Positions 35,506-43,665 of a stretch of DNA of 47,532 bases are shown here, piece after piece. Under the pieces are notes generated by a model. That model made no database searches. It worked only from the letters and a program-made list of their open reading frames with translations, and was not told where the DNA came from. Every line of letters begins with the position of its first letter. The first letter of the stretch is position 1. Origin of the DNA: Saprospiraceae bacterium (GTDB lineage Bacteria > Bacteroidota > Bacteroidia > Chitinophagales > Saprospiraceae); the NCBI GenBank assembly GCA_021604865.1, contig BQJU01000054.1, forward strand, positions 1 through 47,532, given 5' to 3'. Position numbers and translations under genes: made by a program.

Positions 35506-38208
35506 ATGAACTCATTAAAAATATTGTCCATACTAATCATTTTTTCAGGCATACTTTGCGCCTTCTCAAACCATGATGAACTATCACATAATTTAGATAT
35601 AAAAGCGTATTGGGAAGCTGCTTCAAACGATGAGCAACTTTATCCTTCTCCCAAACAAATGGATATGCTCAAAAAGGTGATTCCTGAAAGTGCTTTCCAA
35701 CCGGCCCCGCCTGCCTCCGATCGGGATTACTGGAATAAAATGTTTGCGACTAGTGAGGGTAAAGCCTATTATGAAAATGCAATTTCCGAATTGGAAATCG
35801 AGCCCGAGGTGCCCATCTCCGACTCCATTTACCGAATTGCCAATTTGAAAGGTATTCGCCCCATTTACAAGCCCCGGTATTACCGAACCATGACCAGGCT
35901 GGAGCATTTTATTTTGGCCGAGTGTATGGAAAACCAGGGCCGCTTTATCCCTCAGATCGAGGTGTACATCAATGCTATTATGGATATGAAATCCTGGTTG
36001 CACCCAAACCATGACAATAGCGACAATGATGTGCTGGAAGGACGAAGTAGGGCTATTGACCTGGGTGCGAGGCGATTTGGTTCGGATCTTGCCTTGGCTG
36101 AAGTCTTACTAAGCGATAAGCTGTCAGATGAACTGCGCAAGGATATTGCTACAAATCTGCGAAGACGGATCATTGATACTTACTTGAAAACCTGTAGCGG
36201 AGAAGAGAAGACACACCTGACCTGGTTTCGGGGCACCAGCAATTGGAATTCCGTGTGCACCAGCGGTTCGATGTTTGTGTCCATTGCCACTTCAAATGAT
36301 CCTGACGAGCGTAGGGCAGCAGTAGGTTGCGCACTGAATAGTATGAAAAATTACCTGAATGGATTTGGAGATGATGGCTATTGCTCCGAAGGAGCCGGAT
36401 ACTGGAATTATGGTTTTGGCCATTACCTTTATCTGGCTGAAATACTATACGACTACTCGAAGGGCGCAATCGACCTGTTCAAGGCAGACAATCCCGAAAA
36501 ACTAAAAAACATCGGAAACTTCCCCGAAAGGTATCAGATCCATAAGGGCATTTGCGCGCCCTTTTCGGATGGCGTTTCCCGGGTATCAAATGATGGTGGC
36601 TTTGCCTATAATATGTCTGTCAGACATTTTGGAGCTGCTATGCCCCCTGCCTCCAAAAAGTCGAAAAGTCATGATTCATTTTCAGCAGCTTTTCAATTGA
36701 TCGAGTGGGATGACATGGGCTCAGCTACTGATGACGGAAGTACCAAACTAACCAATCAGGAGCTACCAGATCATACCTATTTCGATGATGTTGGCATGGT
36801 CATTTCCCGTGGCAAGCAGGAGGTTCCTCTTTCAATAGCCATAAAGGCCGGGCATAATGCTGAAAACCACAACCACAGTGATGTGGGCACCTATACCCTT
36901 GTGCTAAACAAGGACATTGTCACAGGAGATATTGGGGCACCATCCTATATTGCTGGTGCCTTTGCAGAAGATAACCCTGCCCGAAGCTCCTGGGGTCATC
37001 CCGTGCCCCGAATAGACAACACGCTTCAATCCAATGGAAGGAAATTCGCCGGAAAGATAACATCGGCAGAATTTACGGAAAGTTACGATAAAGTGGTTAT
37101 GGACCTCAAAGCGGCCTATGAGATACCCTCCTTGACGGCTTTGACAAGAACGATGGAAAATGACAAGTCTGGGCAAGGCTTAATCACCATAACCGATCAG
37201 TTTTCATCCACCAAACCGGTGGCGTTTGGCGTGGCCATAATGACTTTATCTCATTACGAAATTGTGGGCGCCAACACCATTATTTTAACGACTAAAAATC
37301 AAAAGCTCAAAGCAGAATTCACCAGCCCTCAGGGTTCATTATTGATAAAGGATGAGCTTGTTCCTGTCGAACACTTGAGAGAAGGCGGGCCTGCTTACAG
37401 AATCGGGATCGACTTTACCGAACCCATTCGTGAAGGGTCAATTATGGTGAAATATTATCCCGTAGGTGATGGGAAGGAATACGACAACTTCAAAGAACTA
37501 AGTGAATCGCCGGATTGGAAACTACAGTTTTCTGACCCATGCACAAAAGACTGGCAGTCCAATTGGTTCCTGGATGGTCAATTGGCGACCATCAAACATG
37601 GTGAAAAAGGAATGGATTTCAGCGCCGGGCCGGTGAACCGAAACGACGCTCACCATGCCGTCCTCTGGACCAAAGAATCCTTCAAAGGCGACATTAAAAT
37701 TGAATACAACTACACCCGAACCGACTCACAGATGGTCAATGTCAACATTTTATACATCCAGGCCACCGGGATAGGCAGGGACTCCTTTGAAACAGATATC
37801 TCAAAATGGAATGAATTTAGAAAGGTGCCCACGATGAGCAAATATTACAACTATATGAAAACCATCCATATTAGTTATGCCGCCTTTAATATGGTAAATG
37901 ATGATCCGGATGCTGATTATATCAGAATCAGACAATATCCGGTGACAGAAAAGATAAGCTTCGATGATATGGAAATACCACCTGCTTATTACGAAACAGG
38001 GCTTTTTCGGACCGGAGTTACTTATAAAATGACCTGGATCAAAACAAAATCAAAACTTTACCTCAAAGTTGAAGGTAATGAGATGAAAAAGGAATATTCC
38101 TGGGACCTTAATAAGCCCGAGTCAATCACTGAAGGCAGAATTGGCTTAAGGCATATGTACACCAGGTCTGCAAATTATAGTGATTTTAAAGTATATGTAA
38201 AAAATTAA
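35506..38208 (+). CDS. Heparinase II/III-fold lyase C fused to DUF1961
   Basis: A 900-residue secreted protein. Signal peptide at 1-20. The toroid includes TSNWNSV (Asn246) and GYCSEGAGYW (candidate Tyr299). The sheet domain has HNHSDVG (His455, His457), Asp475 (TGDIG) and His498 (WGHP), so catalytic and zinc positions are complete. Residues about 668-900 are a DUF1961 domain (NWFLDGQLAT, HAVLWTKESF, NVNILYIQATG, EGRIGLRHM), a concanavalin-like fold usually seen as a stand-alone protein or in lyase loci. The fusion suggests the DUF1961 part binds or processes the same glycan. It is the last gene of the tight run beginning with the GH28-like gene. Confidence 0.88.
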   Translation: MNSLKILSILIIFSGILCAFSNHDELSHNLDIKAYWEAASNDEQLYPSPKQMDMLKKVIPESAFQPAPPASDRDYWNKMFATSEGKAYYENAISELEIEPEVPISDSIYRIANLKGIRPIYKPRYYRTMTRLEHFILAECMENQGRFIPQIEVYINAIMDMKSWLHPNHDNSDNDVLEGRSRAIDLGARRFGSDLALAEVLLSDKLSDELRKDIATNLRRRIIDTYLKTCSGEEKTHLTWFRGTSNWNSVCTSGSMFVSIATSNDPDERRAAVGCALNSMKNYLNGFGDDGYCSEGAGYWNYGFGHYLYLAEILYDYSKGAIDLFKADNPEKLKNIGNFPERYQIHKGICAPFSDGVSRVSNDGGFAYNMSVRHFGAAMPPASKKSKSHDSFSAAFQLIEWDDMGSATDDGSTKLTNQELPDHTYFDDVGMVISRGKQEVPLSIAIKAGHNAENHNHSDVGTYTLVLNKDIVTGDIGAPSYIAGAFAEDNPARSSWGHPVPRIDNTLQSNGRKFAGKITSAEFTESYDKVVMDLKAAYEIPSLTALTRTMENDKSGQGLITITDQFSSTKPVAFGVAIMTLSHYEIVGANTIILTTKNQKLKAEFTSPQGSLLIKDELVPVEHLREGGPAYRIGIDFTEPIREGSIMVKYYPVGDGKEYDNFKELSESPDWKLQFSDPCTKDWQSNWFLDGQLATIKHGEKGMDFSAGPVNRNDAHHAVLWTKESFKGDIKIEYNYTRTDSQMVNVNILYIQATGIGRDSFETDISKWNEFRKVPTMSKYYNYMKTIHISYAAFNMVNDDPDADYIRIRQYPVTEKISFDDMEIPPAYYETGLFRTGVTYKMTWIKTKSKLYLKVEGNEMKKEYSWDLNKPESITEGRIGLRHMYTRSANYSDFKVYVKN

Positions 38209-38217
38209 AAATTAACC

Positions 38218-38324
38218 TTCTTAGACAAATCTCGTGGTCAGTCAAAAACGAGAAGCAAAAACGACTAGAAGAAGTGTTGATTTTCGTTTTTGGCTGACTC
38301 CAAATCACGGAATTTGTCTAAGAA
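38218..38324. repeat. 107-bp imperfect palindromic element between lyase C and GH29
   Basis: Left arm 38218-38251 (TTCTTAGACAAATCTCGTG...) pairs with right arm 38284-38324 with a small bulge; 10-bp and longer blocks such as TTCTTAGACAAAT / ATTTGTCTAAGAA and TCAAAAACGA / TCGTTTTTGG pair exactly or nearly so. The right half and flank (38270-38333) match 150-213. It occupies most of the 131-bp gap. Confidence 0.75.
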
Positions 38325-38339
38325 ACAAAATTAATAATT

Positions 38340-39707
38340 ATGAATAAGGTTACAACATTATTGCTCGCCCTGTCATTGATCGCAATTGTTTCCTGCAATG
38401 AAAAAGTTCCTGTTGAGGTAGAAGAACAGACTGTCGCCCTTGATGACGATGAACGGATGGCCTGGTGGCGCAATGCCAAATTTGGCATGTTTATTCACTG
38501 GGGTGCTTATTCCATTCCCGGGGGTGAGCGCAACGGCGAAGTGTGCGGAGGAGGCGCCGAATGGATCATGGACAAGCTGGATTATACCATAGAAGATTAT
38601 GAAAATGAAGTGGTCGCAAAATTCAATCCGGTACAATTTGATGCCGACAAATGGGTAGCGATGGCCAAGGATGCCGGCATGAAATACATTGTGCTCACCT
38701 CCAAACACCATGACGGTTTCTGCTTGTGGAATTCAAAAATCACTGATTATGATGTAATGGATGCCTCCCCTTTCAAAAGGGATATCATTAAGGAATTGGC
38801 GGAAGCCTGCAAAAAAGAAGACATCGTGTTTTGTTTCTACCACTCTATCGTAGACTGGCACCACCCACAAGCGCAGGCTCCTTTGTATCCTAATTATAAC
38901 GCAGGACAAAAGGATCAGACCATCGTCAATCCTGAGTTTCCTAAATATTTTGAGAACTACCTGAAGCCACAGGTAACAGAGCTATTGACCAACTACGGCG
39001 ATATTGGTGTGGTATGGTTTGACGGAGATTGGATTGCCGATTACACCACCGAAATGGGGAAAGAATTGTACAGTTATATCCGGGAAATTCAGCCAAATAC
39101 CATCATCAACAATCGGGTGGATAAAGGCCGAATGGGAATGGAAGGCATGGATAGGGAAGGAAATTTCGCCGGTGATTTTGGAACGCCCGAGCAGGAAATC
39201 CCCGCAACGGGTATTGATTCAGATTGGGAATCCTGCATGACTATGAACGGTTCCTGGGGCTATAAGCCTTCTGATACCAAGTGGAAAAGTAGTGAACGAC
39301 TCATTCAAAATTTAGTGGATATTGTATCAAAAGGGGGCAACTTCCTGCTTAATATTGGGCCTGATGGGCAGGGACTTTTCCCTCCGGAAAGTGTGGAACG
39401 CCTTGCCGCAATGGGCGTTTGGACCAGGGCCAACGGTGAAGCCATCTACGGCGTAAAAGCCAGCCCTTATGACCGACCCGAATGGGGAAGATACACCAGC
39501 AAACCAGGTGTGTTGTATGCCCATGTATTTGATTGGCCGGAAGATGGAAAACTGGAAGTTAACCCGGAGGTTAAGATCAAGACTGCTTCCTTACTGGTAA
39601 GCCCTTCGGATCAGCTGGAAGTTGAACCGGGTTCGACCACTATTTCACTTCCTGAAGTAGCACCGGATACTGTGGCAACGGTGATCAGGATAGAACTGGC
39701 GGAATAG
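38340..39707 (+). CDS. GH29 alpha-L-fucosidase, lipoprotein
   Basis: A 455-residue fucosidase. Lipobox Cys19 (AIVSC). Family signatures are KFGMFIHWGAYSIP (48-60), TSKHHDGF (120-127), nucleophile Asp228 in VVWFDGDW, NNRVDKG, and the late SKGGNFLLNIGPDGQG. A C-terminal beta-domain completes the usual length. It releases L-fucose that feeds the L-fucose dehydrogenase/FucD pathway. It is separated from lyase C by a palindromic element and from the next GH29 by another. Confidence 0.95.
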   Translation: MNKVTTLLLALSLIAIVSCNEKVPVEVEEQTVALDDDERMAWWRNAKFGMFIHWGAYSIPGGERNGEVCGGGAEWIMDKLDYTIEDYENEVVAKFNPVQFDADKWVAMAKDAGMKYIVLTSKHHDGFCLWNSKITDYDVMDASPFKRDIIKELAEACKKEDIVFCFYHSIVDWHHPQAQAPLYPNYNAGQKDQTIVNPEFPKYFENYLKPQVTELLTNYGDIGVVWFDGDWIADYTTEMGKELYSYIREIQPNTIINNRVDKGRMGMEGMDREGNFAGDFGTPEQEIPATGIDSDWESCMTMNGSWGYKPSDTKWKSSERLIQNLVDIVSKGGNFLLNIGPDGQGLFPPESVERLAAMGVWTRANGEAIYGVKASPYDRPEWGRYTSKPGVLYAHVFDWPEDGKLEVNPEVKIKTASLLVSPSDQLEVEPGSTTISLPEVAPDTVATVIRIELAE

Positions 39708-39794
39708 GGGTGTCTTTGTCCAAAATTTAGGAGCTAAACGAAGTTTAATGGGAATGTTTTGGCGGGGCTACTTTCAAGCGGCAATTTCCCATTC

Positions 39795-39904
39795 AATGTC
39801 GTCAACTTTAGGAATTTAAAGGCAAGGAGACCAGGAGCCACGGGAAGAGGTGAAACGCAACGCATACACCCACTCTCCCCCTCTGTCACTAAGTTGACGA
39901 CATT
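39795..39904. repeat. 110-bp element with 16-17-bp inverted terminal repeats
   Basis: AATGTCGTCAACTTTAG at 39795-39811 pairs with CTAAGTTGACGACATT at 39889-39904 at all but one position (one unpaired T). The interior shows no gene. It lies in the 265-bp gap between the two GH29 genes, the remainder of which holds nothing I recognise. The form is MITE-like, but no target duplication could be confirmed. Confidence 0.7.
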
Positions 39905-39972
39905 AAATCAGTGGTAAAATTGCTAGATTCCAGCCTCAGCGAGGCGATCAGTTTTATAAAAACACCATAATT

Positions 39973-41910
39973 ATGAAGCGGTTTCTATTTCTAGTTATAC
40001 TCATCATTTTATCGACTAGTTTAGCTTATTCCCAAACTTCGACGAGTGTTAAAAAGTTATCAGACGAGCAAAGAATGGCATGGTGGCGCGATGCCGGGTT
40101 TGGGATGTTCATTCACTGGGGAGTTTATGCTATGGCAGGAGGCGAATGGAAGGGTGAGCCTACTCATGCAGAGTGGCTCATGCTAAAGTCTAAAATTCCT
40201 TTACAAGAGTACACCGAATACGCAAAATCTTTTAATCCGAAACAATTCGATGCTAAAGAATGGGTTTCTATTGCCAAGACTGCCGGGATGAAGTACATCG
40301 TCATTACCGCAAAACACCATGATGGATTTGCCATGTATCATTCCGAATCCAGCTCACATAATGTGGTAGAAGGGACAGCGTTCAAGCGAGATCCACTTAA
40401 AGAACTTGCTGACGAATGTCAAAAGCAAGGTTTGAAATTATGTTTCTATTACTCCCTTGGACGGGACTGGGAAGATCCGGATGTGCCTACAGGCTGGGAA
40501 GGTAGAACGGGCTGGAGGAGTAACCTTGTTGATTATCCCGATGAGACTAAGAAGGATTTAACTAAGTACATGGAGCGAAAGGTTAAACCACAAATTCGCG
40601 AATTACTCACTAATTATGGACCTGTAGGTGTCATGTGGTTCGATACGTACGAGCTGGTGACCCATGAACAAGGTCAGGAAATTGTTGATCTGATACGTTC
40701 CATTCAACCCAATTGTATAATCAATAATCGCGTTGGGCCAAACCTAGGAGACTATACGGTCAATGAGCAAAAAGTTCCGGAGGATAATGATCCCAAACCA
40801 TGGGAAAGTTGCATGACGATGAATGACCACTGGGGATATTATAAAGCTGATGATAATTGGAAGAGCACTGAAACCTTAATTCATCAACTCATAGATATAG
40901 TCAGCAAGGGTGGAAATTTCTTGCTCAATGTAGGGCCTACCGGAGAGGGCAATATCCCATCGCCTTCGGTTAAACGACTCCATCAAATGGGTACATGGCT
41001 AAAGACGAATGGGGAATCTATATATGGAGCTAAAGCTAGTCCATTTGCAAAACCGAAATGGGGAAGATTCACCAGTAAGAGAGGAATTATCTATGCTCAT
41101 GTATTCGATTGGCCGGAGGATGGTCAAATTGTGATAGACCAAAGTGTGAAGGTCATAAAAGCAACTATGCTGACCCAACCAGGAACGCAATTGGAGATTG
41201 AATCCTCAAGGCATGGTGATGCAATAATTCTACCGGAAACTGCACCTGACAGTATTGCATCAGTAATCAAATTGGAAGTTATCCCTGCTGAAGACTGGGC
41301 CAACCTGCATAGATATGAACAAGCCAATATAGAGGTTGGGTTGCCAAATTCGAATGAAGATCGAGTGGTTTTTCTCGGAAATTCCATTACAGAAGGATGG
41401 GTGAGAAATGATCCTGAATTTTTCAACTCAAATTCCTACATAGGAAGAGGAATAAGTGGGCAAACTACCGCGCAAATGTTGATCCGGTTTAGACCCGATG
41501 TGATTGAACTGAATCCCAAGGCAGTTGTGATACTGGCCGGAACTAATGATATCGCAGCCAACAATGGACCAGTAACGATAGCACAAATCGCGGGCAATAT
41601 TTTTTCTATGGCAGAACTGGCCCAAGCCAATGGCATTAAGGTTGTGCTAGCATCAGTGGTCCCTGCTGACAGATATTCCTGGCGACCTGCTATTTACCCT
41701 GCTGATAAAATTATTGAATTGAACAAATTGATCAAGGCCTATGCTGAAAAGCATAACATCGTATATCTCGATTATTATACCCCCATGGTAAACGATCAAA
41801 AAGGGTTAAAAAAAGAGTACAGCAATGATGGTGTTCATCCGACATTGGAAGGCTTCAAAGTGATGGAGCCACTAGTCAAAAAAGCCATTAAGGAGGCATT
41901 GCAGAGATAG
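39973..41910 (+). CDS. GH29 alpha-L-fucosidase fused to SGNH/GDSL esterase
   Basis: A 645-residue secreted two-enzyme protein. Signal peptide 1-20. GH29 part: GFGMFIHWGVY (42-52), TAKHHDGF (112-119), nucleophile Asp224 in VMWFDTYE, SKGGNFLLNVGP (311-322), beta-domain to about 437. A short linker leads to an SGNH hydrolase: block I FLGNSITEG with Ser471, block II GRGISGQT (Gly491-), block III GTND (Asn525), and block V DGVHP with Asp619 and His622. All catalytic residues of both domains are present. This suggests a fucose that carries an acyl group, de-esterified and cut by one protein. Confidence 0.94.
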   Translation: MKRFLFLVILIILSTSLAYSQTSTSVKKLSDEQRMAWWRDAGFGMFIHWGVYAMAGGEWKGEPTHAEWLMLKSKIPLQEYTEYAKSFNPKQFDAKEWVSIAKTAGMKYIVITAKHHDGFAMYHSESSSHNVVEGTAFKRDPLKELADECQKQGLKLCFYYSLGRDWEDPDVPTGWEGRTGWRSNLVDYPDETKKDLTKYMERKVKPQIRELLTNYGPVGVMWFDTYELVTHEQGQEIVDLIRSIQPNCIINNRVGPNLGDYTVNEQKVPEDNDPKPWESCMTMNDHWGYYKADDNWKSTETLIHQLIDIVSKGGNFLLNVGPTGEGNIPSPSVKRLHQMGTWLKTNGESIYGAKASPFAKPKWGRFTSKRGIIYAHVFDWPEDGQIVIDQSVKVIKATMLTQPGTQLEIESSRHGDAIILPETAPDSIASVIKLEVIPAEDWANLHRYEQANIEVGLPNSNEDRVVFLGNSITEGWVRNDPEFFNSNSYIGRGISGQTTAQMLIRFRPDVIELNPKAVVILAGTNDIAANNGPVTIAQIAGNIFSMAELAQANGIKVVLASVVPADRYSWRPAIYPADKIIELNKLIKAYAEKHNIVYLDYYTPMVNDQKGLKKEYSNDGVHPTLEGFKVMEPLVKKAIKEALQR

Positions 41911-41911
41911 C

Positions 41912-42017
41912 GTTGTTTCGCAGGGGCAGGGCGGTTGGATGACTGAGCGATCCCGCAGGGCGAATGCCTGGTTGACATCCATCCATTTTAACCCTGCCAT
42001 GGCCCCTGTGAAACAAC
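41912..42017. repeat. 106-bp palindromic element between GH29-SGNH and sulfatase
   Basis: GTTGTTTCGCAGGGGC (41912-41927) pairs with GCCCCTGTGAAACAAC (42002-42017) at 15 of 16 positions. Just inside, CAGGGCGGTTGGATG and CATCCATCC...AACCCTG pair imperfectly. It starts two bases after the upstream stop and ends 16 bases before the next start, filling the gap. Confidence 0.75.
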
Positions 42018-42033
42018 TCTAATAACTAATAAA

Positions 42034-43653
42034 ATGATGAATCAAAAGAAAGTATTCGTATTGCTTCTGCCGGTACTGTTGATGCTACTGACCCTTAGTT
42101 GCACAAAGAATGGAAACCAGGATAAGGTTCAGCGGCCCAATATACTTTTTATCATGTCCGATGATCATGCGTATCAGGCCATCAGTGCGTATAGCGATCA
42201 TTTGATCCAAACCCCAAACATTGACAGATTAGCAAACGAGGGAATGATCTTCACCAATGCCTGTGTCACCAATTCTATTTGTGCGCCCTCAAGAGCCACC
42301 ATTCTGACCGGAAAACACACGCACATCAATGGAAAGATTGACAATTTAATGCCCTTCGATACCACCCAGATCACTTTCCCACAATTGTTTCAACAGGCCG
42401 GGTACCAAACCGCTATGTTTGGGAAACTTCACTTTGGCAATAATCCCAAAGGCATAGATGACTTCATGATCCTGCCGGACCAGGGGGATTATATCAATCC
42501 GGATTTTATCACCAATAATAGGGATACCACCATCATGGGCTATGTCACAGATATTATTACTGATCTCACCCTGGATTGGCTGGAAAAAAAACGCAATCCC
42601 GAAAAACCATTCATGATGATGTATCTGCACAAAGCACCACATCGCAACTGGTGGCCCAGAGCCGATAAATTTAACGAATTTGCAAAAAAGACCTTCCCTA
42701 TTCCAGAAACCTTATACGATGAATATGAAAACAGAGGTACTGCCGCCAAAACAGCAGAAATGAATTTGTTATACCACATGAAGTACAGCAGTGATAGCAA
42801 GATAAGACCGGAAACGATGGAAAGTATGGGAGAGGTTTTGCCAGTCGTTCCCGGAAATACCACCTGGGGCTATACCGCTTTTGGCCGGGGAACTGAGGCG
42901 CAATGTGGTGAATATGCGGCAACATTAGACTCCATATCTGAATATTTCCGAGCCAATTGGCCCACTATGACAGATAAACAAAAAATTGAATGGAAATACC
43001 AACGCTATATGCAGGATTACCTAGCCTGTATTTCTTCTGTCGATGATAATGTCGGCCGGGTATTAGATTATCTCGATGAAAAGGGATTGGCTGAAAACAC
43101 CATCGTTGTTTACACCTCCGACCAGGGATTTTATTTGGGAGAACACGGCTGGTTTGACAAGCGATTTATCTACGACGAGTCGTTTAAAACACCCTTATTG
43201 ATTCGTTGGCCAAATAGAATAACAGCGGGAACCACCAATGATGAAATGGTACAAAATCTTGATTTTGCACAGACATTTTTGGAGGCAGCACAAATAAAAG
43301 CCCCCAATGATATGCAAGGTGAAAGTCTAATTCCGCTGCTCACAGGAAATGAGGAATCGTGGGACAGAGATGCCGTATATTACCATTTTTATGAATATCC
43401 TTCTGTACACATGGTAAAACGTCACTATGGAATCGTCACCAAAGAATTCAAGTTTGTCCACTTTTATTACGATGTAGACGAATGGGAATTATACGATCGA
43501 AAAAAGGATCCTCAAGAAATGAAAAATGTATATGACGATCCCCTTTATGCGGATACGGTATTAGAACTAAAAAAAGAATTGGATGAACTCAGGTCGAAGT
43601 ACAAGGACTCAAAAGAACTTGATCAAAAATATTTAGACCTGTTAAAAAATTAG
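42034..43653 (+). CDS. Sulfatase (S1 family), lipoprotein
   Basis: A 539-residue sulfatase. Lipobox Cys23 (LTLSC). Metal Asp43/Asp44 (MSDDHAYQAI), formylglycine motif Cys83-Ala-Pro-Ser-Arg87 with ATILTGKHTHINGK, YTSDQGFYLGEHGWFDKRFIYDESFKTPLLIRWP near 365-400, and a short C-terminal DUF4976-like region ending in WELYDRKKDPQEMKN. This branch includes GlcNAc-6-sulfatase-like enzymes; I cannot fix the substrate. The GH141-like gene starts 12 bp later. Confidence 0.95.
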   Translation: MMNQKKVFVLLLPVLLMLLTLSCTKNGNQDKVQRPNILFIMSDDHAYQAISAYSDHLIQTPNIDRLANEGMIFTNACVTNSICAPSRATILTGKHTHINGKIDNLMPFDTTQITFPQLFQQAGYQTAMFGKLHFGNNPKGIDDFMILPDQGDYINPDFITNNRDTTIMGYVTDIITDLTLDWLEKKRNPEKPFMMMYLHKAPHRNWWPRADKFNEFAKKTFPIPETLYDEYENRGTAAKTAEMNLLYHMKYSSDSKIRPETMESMGEVLPVVPGNTTWGYTAFGRGTEAQCGEYAATLDSISEYFRANWPTMTDKQKIEWKYQRYMQDYLACISSVDDNVGRVLDYLDEKGLAENTIVVYTSDQGFYLGEHGWFDKRFIYDESFKTPLLIRWPNRITAGTTNDEMVQNLDFAQTFLEAAQIKAPNDMQGESLIPLLTGNEESWDRDAVYYHFYEYPSVHMVKRHYGIVTKEFKFVHFYYDVDEWELYDRKKDPQEMKNVYDDPLYADTVLELKKELDELRSKYKDSKELDQKYLDLLKN

Positions 43654-43665
43654 AGCTTTTCAATT

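Noticed and set aside
41912-42017. Integron attC site
   Set aside because: The element is palindromic, but its ends do not fit the RYYYAAC/GTTRRRY boxes and no integrase is present.
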